Assembly (NCBI GenBank): GCA_947589355.1
Contig: CANPZC010000002.1
Coordinates: forward strand, 62,001 to 126,000
Origin: an uncultured Clostridia bacterium
GTDB taxonomy: Bacteria > Bacillota > Clostridia > Oscillospirales > Ruminococcaceae
DNA length: 64,000 nucleotides
Reading direction: 5' to 3'
Part shown: positions 17,680-26,341 of the stretch, piece by piece
Position numbering within the stretch: position 1 is the stretch's first letter
Layout of the letters: the number at the start of each line of letters is the position of its first letter
Notes under the pieces: generated by a model
What the model saw: only the letters and a program-made list of their open reading frames with translations
Told to the model about the DNA's origin: nothing
The model's database searches: none
Position numbers and translations under genes: made by a program

Positions 17680-18807
17680 ATGGCAGTTAATATGGGAAAT
17701 GTAATGGGCATAATTTTTGCCAACATGAATGAAAGTGTTATCAACGAGATAACGAAAAACAGAACTATGGGTTCGGTGCTGTTTGGCGGAAGATACAGAC
17801 TTATAGACTTTCCTCTTTCAAACATGGCTAACAGCGGTGTTGACGAGGTTGCAGTTATAACAAAGGAAAACTATCAGTCGCTGCTTGACCACCTCGGTTC
17901 TGCAAGAGAGTGGGACTTGGCTCGTAAAAAGGGCGGTCTGCACATTCTGCCGCCGTTCGGTCACGTTGAGGCAGGTCTTTACAGGGGCAGACTTGAAGCT
18001 CTTTACGGCGGAATAAGCTTTCTGAAAGCTTCAAGAGCCGATTATGTTATACTTGCTGACTGTGATGTGGTAGCAAACGTTGACTTCAAGCCGATAGTAA
18101 ATGCACACGTTGACAGCGGCGCTGACATAACTATAGTTACTCACACAGGACTTTATACTAATGAAGAGGCTTCGTCATCTACTATTATACAGACAGACGA
18201 AAGCGGCAGAGTCTGCGATGTTCTTCACAAGCCGAATATGGCAGGTGAGTGTACCGCTTGCCTGAATATGTTCGTTATGAAAATGGAGTTTCTTATCCAG
18301 CTGCTTGAAGACGGCAACGCGAGAGGCTATTTCAGCTTTGAGAGAGATGTTCTTCAGCGCAAGGTAAACGAACTCAACATCAGAACATATGAGTATGACG
18401 GCTACTTCAGCAAGATACACGATATGAGAAGCTTTGTAAAGGCAAACACCGATCTTATTGATCCCGAAAACGCTAAGAAGCTCTATTTGCAGGACAGACC
18501 TATTTACACAAAGATACGCGACAATGCGCCTTCCAAGTACGACCTTAACTGCATAGTTAAAAGCTCACTTATCGCAGACGGCTGCATAATCGAGGGCGAG
18601 GTTGAGAACTCTGTTATATTCAGAGGCGTTAAGATAGGCAAGGGCGCTAAAGTAAAGAACAGCATACTTATGCAGGATACCGTTATAGGCGATAATGCGG
18701 TTATCAACAACATCGTTGCCGACAAGGACGTTACCGTTGCAGACAACAGAATGCTTTCCGGCTCGGAAGAATTTCCGCTCTACATAGGCAAGGGCGCATC
18801 GGTATAA
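17680..18807 (+). CDS. glgD: GlgD, regulatory/non-catalytic ADP-glucose pyrophosphorylase subunit
   Basis: 375-residue homolog of GlgC. The nucleotide loop GGQGSRL of GlgC is replaced by IIFANMNESVINEI, so catalysis is not expected, while the following FGGRYRLIDFPLSNM block and the C-terminal beta-helix remain. In Firmicutes GlgD joins GlgC and raises its activity; that is family knowledge. GGGGGAG precedes the ATG, 13 bases after glgC, so near-equal expression is likely. Confidence 0.93.
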   Translation: MAVNMGNVMGIIFANMNESVINEITKNRTMGSVLFGGRYRLIDFPLSNMANSGVDEVAVITKENYQSLLDHLGSAREWDLARKKGGLHILPPFGHVEAGLYRGRLEALYGGISFLKASRADYVILADCDVVANVDFKPIVNAHVDSGADITIVTHTGLYTNEEASSSTIIQTDESGRVCDVLHKPNMAGECTACLNMFVMKMEFLIQLLEDGNARGYFSFERDVLQRKVNELNIRTYEYDGYFSKIHDMRSFVKANTDLIDPENAKKLYLQDRPIYTKIRDNAPSKYDLNCIVKSSLIADGCIIEGEVENSVIFRGVKIGKGAKVKNSILMQDTVIGDNAVINNIVADKDVTVADNRMLSGSEEFPLYIGKGASV

Positions 18808-18845
18808 TTTTGAACTAACATCAATTCAGAAAAGAGGTAAAATAA

Positions 18846-20258
18846 GTGAATATACTATACTGTTCCAGTGAGGCACTGCCGTATATCGCATCGGGAGGAC
18901 TTGCTGACGTTGCGGGTTCTCTGCCGGCGGCGATAAATGAACTCGGTCACGACTGCCGCGTTGTTATACCTTATTACAGCAACATAAAGCCCGAATTAAA
19001 AGCTACGCTTACTTATCTTACGAATTTTACCGTGCCTGTAGCATGGCGAAATCAGTACTGCGGAGTGTTCACGGGTGTTGCGAACGGCGTTACCTACTAC
19101 CTGCTGGATAATGAATATTATTTTGCAAGAAACGGTCTGTACGGCTTTTATGATGATGCCGAGAGGTATATATTCTTCTCAAGAGCTATACTGGAGCTTC
19201 TGCATTATATCGATTTCAAGCCGAACGTTATAAACGCAAACGACTGGCAGACCGCGCTTGTTCCCGTGTACTATGATGTGTTCTACCGTTACCAGCAGGG
19301 TTATGAGGACATAAAGACTGTTTTCACGATACACAACATACAGTATCAGGGCAAATATGGTATGGAGCTTATAAACGATCTTATCGGCATACCTCTTTAC
19401 CACAGCGACCTGCTTGCATATGACGGCTGCGTAAACTTTATGAAAGCCGCTATTGAAACGGCTGATAAGATAACCACGGTATCGCCCAGTTATGCTTGGG
19501 AGATACTTGACCCGTGGTATTCGCACGGTCTTGACAGGATACTTATACACAAGCAGTACAAGCTATGCGGCTTCCTCAACGGCATAGATCAGAACATTTA
19601 CAATCCTGCCACCGACCCGAAGATACCCAAAAACTACAGTGTTGATGATAAATCAGGCAAGGCGGTCTGCAAAGAGGGATTGCTGCGCGAGTTAGGTCTG
19701 GCAGAGGGCAAAGAGCCTGTTATCGGCATAGTTACAAGATTTGTTTCGCACAAGGGTCTTGACCTTATAAAATACGTTTTTGAAGACATTATTCATCTTG
19801 GTTACAAGTTTGCGATACTCGGCTCGGGTGAGAAGATGTATGAAGATTTCTTCAGAGAAATGGCGTATCGCTATCCCGATAGGGTAGGGGTAGTTATAGG
19901 CTTTGTGCCCGACCTTTCAAGGCGCATATATGCAGGCGCTGATATGTTCCTGATGCCGTCGCAGAGTGAGCCTTGCGGTCTGGCGCAGATGATCTCGCTC
20001 AGATATGGTACTATTCCTATTGTTCGTGAGACAGGCGGTCTGCGTGACAGCATACACGATGCAGGCGGAGAAAACGGCAACGGCTTTACGTTCAAGACTT
20101 ACAATGCGCACGATATGCTCGATGCCTGCACGAGAGCAAGAAGCTACTACGATCAGCGCATGAAGTGGGGCAAGCTTGTTTCTCATGCCATGCGTGAAGA
20201 TTTCAGCTGGAAGAGATCTGCTCAGCTTTATATCGGTCTTTATTCTGATATTCACTGA
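18846..20258 (+). CDS. glgA: Glycogen synthase (ADP-glucose, GT5)
   Basis: 470-residue glycosyltransferase that adds glucose from ADP-glucose to the growing alpha-1,4 chain. Marks are SSEALPYIASGGLADVAGSLP at the start (the KxGG lysine of the E. coli enzyme is Ala here, a variant I believe occurs in other Firmicutes), NANDWQTALVPVY, TIHNIQYQGKYG, GIVTRFVSHKGLDL, and the C-terminal MPSQSEPCGLAQMISLRYG with RETGGLRD. The start is GTG 18846, after AAAGAGGTAAAATAA. It is the last gene of the glg operon and a strong hairpin follows. No glycogen phosphorylase is encoded nearby. Confidence 0.96.
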   Translation: MNILYCSSEALPYIASGGLADVAGSLPAAINELGHDCRVVIPYYSNIKPELKATLTYLTNFTVPVAWRNQYCGVFTGVANGVTYYLLDNEYYFARNGLYGFYDDAERYIFFSRAILELLHYIDFKPNVINANDWQTALVPVYYDVFYRYQQGYEDIKTVFTIHNIQYQGKYGMELINDLIGIPLYHSDLLAYDGCVNFMKAAIETADKITTVSPSYAWEILDPWYSHGLDRILIHKQYKLCGFLNGIDQNIYNPATDPKIPKNYSVDDKSGKAVCKEGLLRELGLAEGKEPVIGIVTRFVSHKGLDLIKYVFEDIIHLGYKFAILGSGEKMYEDFFREMAYRYPDRVGVVIGFVPDLSRRIYAGADMFLMPSQSEPCGLAQMISLRYGTIPIVRETGGLRDSIHDAGGENGNGFTFKTYNAHDMLDACTRARSYYDQRMKWGKLVSHAMREDFSWKRSAQLYIGLYSDIH

Positions 20259-20279
20259 CATTCACTGACCATTCAGTAA

Positions 20280-20318
20280 AATGCCGTCGGCTCTTATTTT
20301 GAGTCGGCGGCATTTTTT
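20280..20318 (+). terminator. Terminator of the glycogen operon
   Basis: AATGCCGTCGGCTC / GAGTCGGCGGCATT stem (14 bp, two wobble pairs) with a 7-base loop followed by TTTTGC, just upstream of the tRNA promoter. Confidence 0.85.
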
Positions 20319-20320
20319 GC

Positions 20321-20349
20321 TTGACAAACAGATTTGTTTGGGGTATAAT
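20321..20349 (+). promoter_or_regulatory. Consensus promoter of tRNA-Leu
   Basis: TTGACA (20321-20326), 17-base spacer, TATAAT (20344-20349): a perfect consensus promoter 21 bases before the tRNA 5' end. Confidence 0.88.
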
Positions 20350-20369
20350 AAATAATGTTGTTATAGTAT

Positions 20370-20456
20370 GCTGCTGTGGCGGAACAGGCAGACGCAAGGG
20401 ACTTAAAATCCCTCGGTGGAAACATCGTGTGGGTTCGATTCCCATCAGCAGCACCA
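20370..20456 (+). tRNA. tRNA-Leu (anticodon UAA)
   Basis: 87 bases including an encoded CCA. The acceptor arms GCTGCTG / CAGCAGC pair perfectly. The anticodon arm GGGA-CTTAAAA-TCCC shows anticodon TAA (leucine, UUA codons). A long variable arm (CTCGGTGGAAACATCG) and a GGTTCGATTCC T-arm are typical of a class II leucine tRNA. Confidence 0.96.
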
Positions 20457-20457
20457 A

Positions 20458-20490
20458 AAATTTCCTTAACGTAAGTTAAGGAAATTTTTG
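20458..20490. terminator. Terminator of the tRNA gene (usable on both strands)
   Basis: AAATTTCCTTAAC-GTAA-GTTAAGGAAATTT perfect 13-bp stem with a T-run on either side. It lies between the tRNA and the convergent cysteine-peptidase-like gene. Confidence 0.8.
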
Positions 20491-20535
20491 TATTATTCAC
20501 TAAGTATATCATTCGCTTTTAATTTCAAAAAGAAT

Positions 20536-21216
20536 TTAATGTATTATATATGCCTCGCACAGTTTGCCGCCTTTAAGGCACTCGCTGATACTTTCGTTTT
20601 TCCACAGATACAGACAGCCGCTGCCCCTGTTTACAGAAACGACCTTGCCGTTTTCATAAAAGCACATAAAAGTATGTATTTTCACAATATCAAATTTATA
20701 TGCAACAATGGCGCATTTTGAGGTCTTCAGAGTCTCTGCCGCTTCATCGGGGTCGGTATGAACTGTAAATGGCACATTTCTTGACTTCAGAAATTCACCC
20801 AGCTTTTTGTGGTCTGCGCCAAAGTGACCGGTGGATATAAGATAGGGCGCGTTTACTTCAAGCTCGGCAGTAATTTTGAAAAATTCTTCAAAGCCGCTGT
20901 CGTTTATATATCCCGAAAATTTCAGCGCATTGTAGCAAGCCAGTATCTCACAGTTCACATCTGACATATCAGCCTTGCAAAAGCGCATTTTTGGAAAGTT
21001 TCCGCCATACTGACAATACAGCAGCTGCCAGCCGCCAACGGTTATAACGTTTGAATGTTTAAGGGCTTCGGCGGTGGCATTTTCAAAAATATCTGTATCC
21101 TGAGCATCTGGGTCATCTTGCGTTTTTATACCGATATTTTTGTTAAATATATAGTTTTCCAGTGTGCTTTTATAACGCTTATCGTTGACAATTTTATCGA
21201 ATGTTATCCACTGCAT
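20536..21216 (-). CDS. Putative papain-like (C39-like) cysteine peptidase-fold protein
   Basis: 226 residues, no signal peptide or membrane helix. The pattern DVNCEILACYNALKFSG (Cys89), then GHFGADHKKLGEFLKSRN, then KIHTFMCFYENGKVVSVNRGS (His181, Asn196), is that of clostridial C39/papain-fold proteins with a Cys-His-Asn triad. I recognise the pattern, not a named family member. The start is ATG 21216, preceded by GAGGTGATAATT; an earlier in-frame ATG overlaps that site. It is divergent from the GH3 gene. Substrate and role are unknown; a peptidase or a transglutaminase-like role are both possible. Confidence 0.6.
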   Translation of the reverse strand: MQWITFDKIVNDKRYKSTLENYIFNKNIGIKTQDDPDAQDTDIFENATAEALKHSNVITVGGWQLLYCQYGGNFPKMRFCKADMSDVNCEILACYNALKFSGYINDSGFEEFFKITAELEVNAPYLISTGHFGADHKKLGEFLKSRNVPFTVHTDPDEAAETLKTSKCAIVAYKFDIVKIHTFMCFYENGKVVSVNRGSGCLYLWKNESISECLKGGKLCEAYIIH

Positions 21217-21256
21217 AATTATCACCTCAAAATATGTAAAAAATTTTTAATAACTA

Positions 21257-21285
21257 TTGAAAGTACGCGTTTGATATGTTATAAT
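21257..21285 (+). promoter_or_regulatory. Promoter of the GH3 gene
   Basis: TTGAAA (21257-21262), 17-base spacer, TATAAT (21280-21285). Confidence 0.8.
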
Positions 21286-21300
21286 ATACGCAAGCGTATA
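21285..21300. promoter_or_regulatory. Operator-like inverted repeat just after the GH3 promoter
   Basis: TATACGC-AA-GCGTATA: perfect 7-bp arms, touching the last base of the -10 and covering the likely transcription start. The position fits a repressor of the LacI or similar type responding to a sugar; the regulator is not in the window. Confidence 0.5.
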
Positions 21301-21335
21301 CAGCTATTTTAAATTTGCATGAAAGGATATTACAT

Positions 21336-23417
21336 ATGAAAGATTATTTGAACAAAAGCTTGTCCGCGCAGGACAGGGCGGAAGCGCTTGTTGACGAAAT
21401 GAACATTGCAGAGCAGGCTTCTCAGATGAGATTTGATGCCCCTGCGATTGAAAGACTTGATATTCCCGAATACAACTGGTGGAACGAGGGTCTGCACGGG
21501 TTGGCGCGTTCGGGCGTTGCGACAATGTTTCCGCAGGCTATAGGCATGGCGGCAACGTTTGACACCGAGCTTATCGAAAAGGCGGGAGATATTACATCTA
21601 CCGAGGCGCGCGCCAAGTACAACGAATACACCAAATACGGCGACAGAGATATTTACAAAGGTCTGACTATCTGGGCGCCGAATATAAACATTTTCCGCGA
21701 TCCGCGCTGGGGCAGAGGTCACGAAACATACGGTGAAGACCCGTTTCTGACTGCTGAATGCGGCAAAGCGTATGTGCGCGGTCTGCAAGGAAACAAAAAG
21801 GTGCTGAAAGTGGCTGCCTGCGCAAAGCATATGGCTGTTCACAGCGGGCCTGAAAGCCTGCGCCACGAGTTTGATGCTGTAGTAACGCCTAAGGATATGG
21901 AGGAAACCTATCTGCCTGCGTTTGAAGCGCTTGTAAAAGATGCAAAAGTTGAAAGCGTTATGGGCGCATACAATCGTGTAAACGGCGAGCCCGCCTGCGC
22001 TAATAAATTCTTTGTACAAAAGCTTGATGAATGGGGCTTTGATGGCTATTTTGTTTCAGACTGCTGGGCAATACGCGATTTTCACGAGCATCACAAGGTT
22101 ACAAAATCGCCGATAGAATCTGTCGCTCTGGCTCTTAAATCAGGCTGCGATGTAAACTGCGGCTGCACCTATGAAAACGTGCTCGACGCTTATGAATACG
22201 GCATGATCTCGGAAGAAGACATAAGCAATGCTTGTGTTCACGCCATGAGAACGCGTATTCGTCTTGGTATGTTTGACGGCGGCACGGAATACGACGACAT
22301 ACCCTATGAAGTAGTAGCTTGCGACGAGCACAAGGCGGTATCGCTGGAATGTGCAGAAAAATCGATAGTTCTTCTTAAGAACAACGGTGTATTGCCGCTT
22401 GGCAGAAATGTAAAAACGATTGCGGTCATAGGCCCTAATGCAAACAGCTTTGCGGCTCTTGAGGGCAACTATAACGGCACTGCCGACAAGTACAACACAT
22501 TTTTGCTGGGATTGCAGGACAATTTTGATGGCAGAGTGATATATGCCGAGGGCTGCCACCTTTACAAAGACAGAGTTTCGGGTCTTGCGCAGAAAAATGA
22601 CAGGATAGCCGAAGCGGTTGCAGCCGCGAAACACAGCGATGTTGCAATTCTTTGCCTTGGTCTCGATGCTACTATCGAGGGCGAAGAGGGTGACACAGGC
22701 AACGAGTTTTCATCGGGTGATAAAAACGACCTTAGGCTGCCCGAAAGCCAGCGCATACTTCTTGAAGAAGTGAAGAAGGTCGGCAAGCCTGTAATAGTTG
22801 TTTGTGCGGCAGGAAGCGCTTTGAACATCGAGCAGGACGTTGACGCACTGCTGCACGCGTGGTACCCGGGCTCTGAGGGCGGAATTGCACTTGCAAAGAT
22901 ACTTCTCGGCAAAATATCTCCGTCGGGCAAGCTGCCTGTAACATTCTACAAGACTGCCGACGAACTGCCTGACTTTACCGATTATTCTATGAAAAACAGA
23001 ACATATCGCTATACATCGGAAAACATTCTTTACCCGTTCGGATATGGTCTTAACTACTCTCGTATTATCTGCTCCGAGCTTAAATATGCAGACGGAAATG
23101 CTATTGTAAAGGTATCAAACGAGGGTGAATACGATACCGAAGATGTTATTCAGATATACATAAAAGACAGCTGCGAGTTTGCAGTGCCGCGTCACAGCCT
23201 TTGCGGCTTCAAGCGTGTATCACTCAAAGCCGGGGAGTCCAAAACAGTTTCTATCCCCGTGCCGCCAAAAGCCTTTACTTGTGTTGACGAGCAGGGTGTA
23301 AGAAAGGTGCGCTCCGAGCAGTTTACTCTGTATGCAGGCACGCATCAGCCTGACAAACTCAGCGAAACTTTAGACGGCAGCGGCTGCCTTTCGATAGATA
23401 TAGTGTACAAACAGTAA
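21336..23417 (+). CDS. Glycoside hydrolase family 3 (beta-xylosidase/arabinofuranosidase or beta-glucosidase type)
   Basis: 693-residue intracellular glycosidase (no signal peptide). The N-terminal barrel has EYNWWNEGLHGLARSG, which is typical of the beta-xylosidase/alpha-arabinofuranosidase branch, then FRDPRWGRGHETYGEDP, ACAKHMAVHSGPE and the nucleophile Asp242 in GYFVSDCWAIRDF. The second domain has SIVLLKNNGVLPL, GPNAN and WYPGSEGG. A C-terminal fibronectin-type III-like domain ends the protein. The start is ATG 21336, preceded by GAAAGGA, seven codons after a TTG with no ribosome site. It has its own promoter, operator-like repeat and terminator. Likely role: cleavage of imported plant cell-wall oligosaccharides. 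The exact sugar is not decided by sequence. Confidence 0.9.
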   Translation: MKDYLNKSLSAQDRAEALVDEMNIAEQASQMRFDAPAIERLDIPEYNWWNEGLHGLARSGVATMFPQAIGMAATFDTELIEKAGDITSTEARAKYNEYTKYGDRDIYKGLTIWAPNINIFRDPRWGRGHETYGEDPFLTAECGKAYVRGLQGNKKVLKVAACAKHMAVHSGPESLRHEFDAVVTPKDMEETYLPAFEALVKDAKVESVMGAYNRVNGEPACANKFFVQKLDEWGFDGYFVSDCWAIRDFHEHHKVTKSPIESVALALKSGCDVNCGCTYENVLDAYEYGMISEEDISNACVHAMRTRIRLGMFDGGTEYDDIPYEVVACDEHKAVSLECAEKSIVLLKNNGVLPLGRNVKTIAVIGPNANSFAALEGNYNGTADKYNTFLLGLQDNFDGRVIYAEGCHLYKDRVSGLAQKNDRIAEAVAAAKHSDVAILCLGLDATIEGEEGDTGNEFSSGDKNDLRLPESQRILLEEVKKVGKPVIVVCAAGSALNIEQDVDALLHAWYPGSEGGIALAKILLGKISPSGKLPVTFYKTADELPDFTDYSMKNRTYRYTSENILYPFGYGLNYSRIICSELKYADGNAIVKVSNEGEYDTEDVIQIYIKDSCEFAVPRHSLCGFKRVSLKAGESKTVSIPVPPKAFTCVDEQGVRKVRSEQFTLYAGTHQPDKLSETLDGSGCLSIDIVYKQ

Positions 23418-23438
23418 GTACAAAACACATTAAAGAAA

Positions 23439-23475
23439 ATCCCATTTGTCGCTAATGGCAAATGGGATATTTTTT
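23439..23475 (+). terminator. Terminator of the GH3 gene
   Basis: ATCCCATTTG / CAAATGGGAT perfect 10-bp stem, 10-base loop, then ATTTTTTG. Confidence 0.85.
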
Positions 23476-23483
23476 GCAGATGA

Positions 23484-23696
23484 TCAGATTATATCGTCTT
23501 CCTGATTAGGAATGGTGAGCTGTTTCTTAGGAACGCGCTTTATAGGATCGTACTCCCATTTCTTACAGCTGTAATCTCCTGCAACCAGACCTTGTTTTTC
23601 ACAGAGGACTTTGTTACCCTCTTTAGCTCTGTTGCCATAAACGCAGTAAGAGCATGACGGCTGAATATTGTTTCCAAAGTATGTTTTCTTTGCCAT
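23484..23696 (-). CDS. Small cysteine-rich protein of unknown function
   Basis: 70 residues starting MAKKTYFGNNIQPSCSYCVY. Four cysteines (CSYC, then two single Cys in LCEKQG and SCKKWEYDP) could bind a metal ion. The basic C-terminal part KRVPKKQL and short size resemble conserved small clostridial proteins, but I know no function. ATG 23696 lies eight bases after AAAGGGTG; the earlier in-frame GTG overlaps that site. Not membrane-bound. Confidence 0.72.
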   Translation of the reverse strand: MAKKTYFGNNIQPSCSYCVYGNRAKEGNKVLCEKQGLVAGDYSCKKWEYDPIKRVPKKQLTIPNQEDDII

Positions 23697-23751
23697 AACT
23701 GACACCCTTTCATATTAGAATTCATCCTACGTAATAATTATACCACACTTT

Positions 23752-24777
23752 TTACTGAAATGCTAGTCTTTTTTTATTAAGTATCATAAATATCATTATT
23801 ATTAGACAAATTGACGGCGCAAAATTGTCTATATTGACAACTAGTCCGCCAAGTTCTGCACCCGAAGCCATATATCGGTCTGAAAAAGTGCTGTAAATGC
23901 CCTTAAAAATCATGCCGCTGAGAACAGAAATGGGTATTCTAAGCAAAAGTGTTCTTGCAATAGAGAAACTATTTTTAATAAGAGAGGCATTTTGCAGCCA
24001 AACACACAAACCGCCAAATGCAACCAGCGCGGCGCAGTAGGGGAGAAGAGAAAGTTTTGCTGGCGGAAAAGAGGTAACATTTGTGATTTCAAACAGGGGA
24101 GCTAAAAGCGTGGGGTCAATTGAAAATGCGGTGCAGGCTTTTTGCAATACAACCGTTACAGCGCTGAATGAAACTATCACGGCGCACATTGAAAACATTG
24201 CTTTTCCGCTGTCTGATATGGCATCTGTAAGTGTATAAGTGTTCTGTGTACTTATGCTGCCTTGCAACGCCGCTCTGCTTATGCCGAACACCCTGTTATA
24301 TATTATGCACGCCGCCAGATCTGCAATCACGCACGAAAGAAACATCATATATCCAACGCTTTTGCTGCCGTATACGCACATACCCACCGCGCCCACGAGG
24401 AAAGCCGGCCCCGAGCAAAAGCAGTATGATGCGCAGACCTCGGCTTGTTTTGGCGTTATTTCGCCGCTGTTTACCATTTGTGAAAGCATAGATGCGCCGA
24501 TAGGATAGCCGCCTATGTTGCTTAAAATGAAAACAGTCATAAGCCTTGGCGAAAACCCGAGCAGTTTTGACGGAAATTTCATAAGCTTTTCAAGAGGTTC
24601 AAAAAGCCTTTTTGAAACAATATAGCGTGAAAGAACCATCATTATAAAAAGAGACGGAATTATAACATTTAAACATCTTTCAACGGCGGTCAATACGGCA
24701 GACGTAATATCCGAAATATACGCAATAACAAAAACAACGGCAGTTATTGCCGCAAGCGCCCCAAAAAGCTTTTTCAT
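23752..24777 (-). CDS. ylbJ: YlbJ-like integral membrane protein (nucleoside-recognition/Gate domain)
   Basis: 341 residues with about eight hydrophobic segments and two Gate-type halves. SLFIMMVLSRYIVS, SNIGGYPIGASMLSQMVNSGEITPKQAE and YCFCSGPAFLVGAVG match the sporulation membrane protein YlbJ of Firmicutes. The second half repeats the motif less clearly. In Bacillus ylbJ is sigma-E dependent and needed for heat-resistant spores; that is family knowledge. Start ATG 24777 follows GGGGGTAG; the long in-frame extension upstream crosses the intergenic region and is rejected. It is divergent from yqfC-yqfD, which are also sporulation genes. Confidence 0.8.
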   Translation of the reverse strand: MKKLFGALAAITAVVFVIAYISDITSAVLTAVERCLNVIIPSLFIMMVLSRYIVSKRLFEPLEKLMKFPSKLLGFSPRLMTVFILSNIGGYPIGASMLSQMVNSGEITPKQAEVCASYCFCSGPAFLVGAVGMCVYGSKSVGYMMFLSCVIADLAACIIYNRVFGISRAALQGSISTQNTYTLTDAISDSGKAMFSMCAVIVSFSAVTVVLQKACTAFSIDPTLLAPLFEITNVTSFPPAKLSLLPYCAALVAFGGLCVWLQNASLIKNSFSIARTLLLRIPISVLSGMIFKGIYSTFSDRYMASGAELGGLVVNIDNFAPSICLIIMIFMILNKKRLAFQ

Positions 24778-24840
24778 AAGACTACCCCCACAGTTTGTAT
24801 CTACCTTTATGTATATGACAAAGAAAAAAACAATATAATT

Positions 24841-24855
24841 AGTATTGGCAATACT
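24841..24855. repeat. Inverted repeat between divergent sporulation genes
   Basis: AGTATTG-G-CAATACT: perfect 7-bp arms about a single base, followed at once by AGCAATACA, a partial third copy of one arm. It lies between ylbJ and yqfC, 29 bases before the yqfC start. It could be an operator or part of overlapping sporulation promoters. No clear sigma-A hexamers are present here. Confidence 0.45.
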
Positions 24856-24883
24856 AGCAATACAAATATAAAGGGGCGTTTTT

Positions 24884-25150
24884 ATGAAAGGCACAAAAAA
24901 GAAACTTATCTTAAGAGAAATGCTGTGTCTTAATTCGTACATAAGCATTATAGATGACAGCAGTGTTTTGGTGGAAAATTGCAGATCTATAAACGAATGT
25001 AATGAAATAATGGTAAGGGTATCTACAAAAGAAAACGACGTTGAGATATGGGGCAGCGAGCTGAAAGTGACGAACTATACAAATACATCTATGCTGGTTG
25101 AGGGCAGAATAAACAGCGTAAATGTTACGAGAAAGAGCAGCAGAGTATGA
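24884..25150 (+). CDS. yqfC: Sporulation protein YqfC
   Basis: 88-residue YabP/YqfC-family protein: basic N-terminus MKGTKKKLILREML, then strands NSYISIIDDSSVLVENCRSI and VRVSTKENDVEIWGSELKV, GRINSVN near the end. In Bacillus YqfC and YqfD are made under sigma-E in the mother cell. The ATG follows AAAGGGGCG. The last four bases overlap the start of yqfD (ATGA), so translation is coupled. Confidence 0.88.
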   Translation: MKGTKKKLILREMLCLNSYISIIDDSSVLVENCRSINECNEIMVRVSTKENDVEIWGSELKVTNYTNTSMLVEGRINSVNVTRKSSRV

Positions 25151-26313
25151 TAACAGAAAAAATCGGTATAGCACAAATAAAGATAGTTGGCGACAGGCGG
25201 TATCAGCTTTTGAATGAGCTGCTTCGGAGCAACATAAGCATCATTGAAATGACTGATGCAGGCGACAGCATTACAGGCGGCATTGAACTTGGCAAGCTAA
25301 AAAAACTGCGAAAACTATGTGATAAATACAGTTTGCAGCTTGAAGTTTTAAGTGAGAATGGTCTGGTGGTGAAAGGCAAGCGGTATTACAAGCACTACGG
25401 GCTGCTGGCAGGCATTATTTTTTCTCTTGCGGTGATGTTTTATCTTTCAAATATTGTGCTGCATATACGGATAATCGGCGCTGATTACAAAACGCGGCAG
25501 GAGGTAAATGCTGTTTTAGAAGACTTCGATATTGACTTTGGCACGCATATCTCGGATATTGATCTTCACAGCCTTGAGACCGCCCTGACTGACAGTACAG
25601 ACGATATTGCGTGGGCAGGTATTCGTGTAAACGGCAGCGAACTTGTTATAAACATCAGTCAGGCAATGCAAAAACCCGATATCAAAGAAAACCGCTATCC
25701 TGCAAATATTGTGGCGAAACGAGATGCTGTAATTACCGATTTTCAAGTATATTGCGGAAGTATAGATTTTATGCTGGGCGACGGCGTGGCAAAAGGTCAG
25801 ATACTTATAGCAGGGGAGTATATTGACCGCTTCGGGCAGCTGCGTTATCGATACTCGCAGGCAAGCATTACAGGAAGATTTACCGACACGCAGACTTTCT
25901 TTGAGCCGTTTCAGAGTATTTCCAAGGAAATAAACGAGGGCGCGGAAGAAATGAAGTTTTTCAGATTTTTCGATACCGATATAAATTTCTTCAAAAAGCC
26001 GCCAACGGGCAGATATATCGAGCATGAGGACATAAGATACTGGAATTTTCTGGGCGTACAGTTGCCTGTTGGGATAACATACAAGACATATGACAGCTAT
26101 GAATACAAAGAAACAGTGCGTAATGAGGAAGAAGCAAGAAATGCTCTTAAAAAAGATATTGAAGATTATGAAAGTAATTTTCTTATCGATTGCGAGATAA
26201 TAGACAAAGATATAAAATATGAAAAGACAGAGACAGGCATAAAAGCCGTGGCAACATATGTTGCAGAGGGTGAAATAGGCGAAACTCAGATAATATTTCC
26301 TGAAAAATCTTAA
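25147..26313 (+). CDS. yqfD: Sporulation protein YqfD
   Basis: 388 residues. The N-terminal ~85 residues are soluble, followed by a membrane helix (LLAGIIFSLAVMFYLSNIVL). The long C-terminal part begins HIRIIGADYKTRQEVNAVLEDF, typical of YqfD/SpoIV_A-like proteins, and contains WAGIRVNGSELVINI. Its Bacillus ortholog is needed at stage IV of sporulation. It overlaps yqfC by four bases and is followed by phoH as in many Firmicutes. Confidence 0.9.
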   Translation: MITEKIGIAQIKIVGDRRYQLLNELLRSNISIIEMTDAGDSITGGIELGKLKKLRKLCDKYSLQLEVLSENGLVVKGKRYYKHYGLLAGIIFSLAVMFYLSNIVLHIRIIGADYKTRQEVNAVLEDFDIDFGTHISDIDLHSLETALTDSTDDIAWAGIRVNGSELVINISQAMQKPDIKENRYPANIVAKRDAVITDFQVYCGSIDFMLGDGVAKGQILIAGEYIDRFGQLRYRYSQASITGRFTDTQTFFEPFQSISKEINEGAEEMKFFRFFDTDINFFKKPPTGRYIEHEDIRYWNFLGVQLPVGITYKTYDSYEYKETVRNEEEARNALKKDIEDYESNFLIDCEIIDKDIKYEKTETGIKAVATYVAEGEIGETQIIFPEKS

Positions 26314-26341
26314 AAAGGTACTTTTAATTTCCGCAAAGTTG

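Noticed and set aside
23752-24948. 398-codon version of the ylbJ-like gene
   Set aside because: The first 57 codons cover the AT-rich gap and the start of yqfC; GGGGGTAG is placed for ATG 24777.
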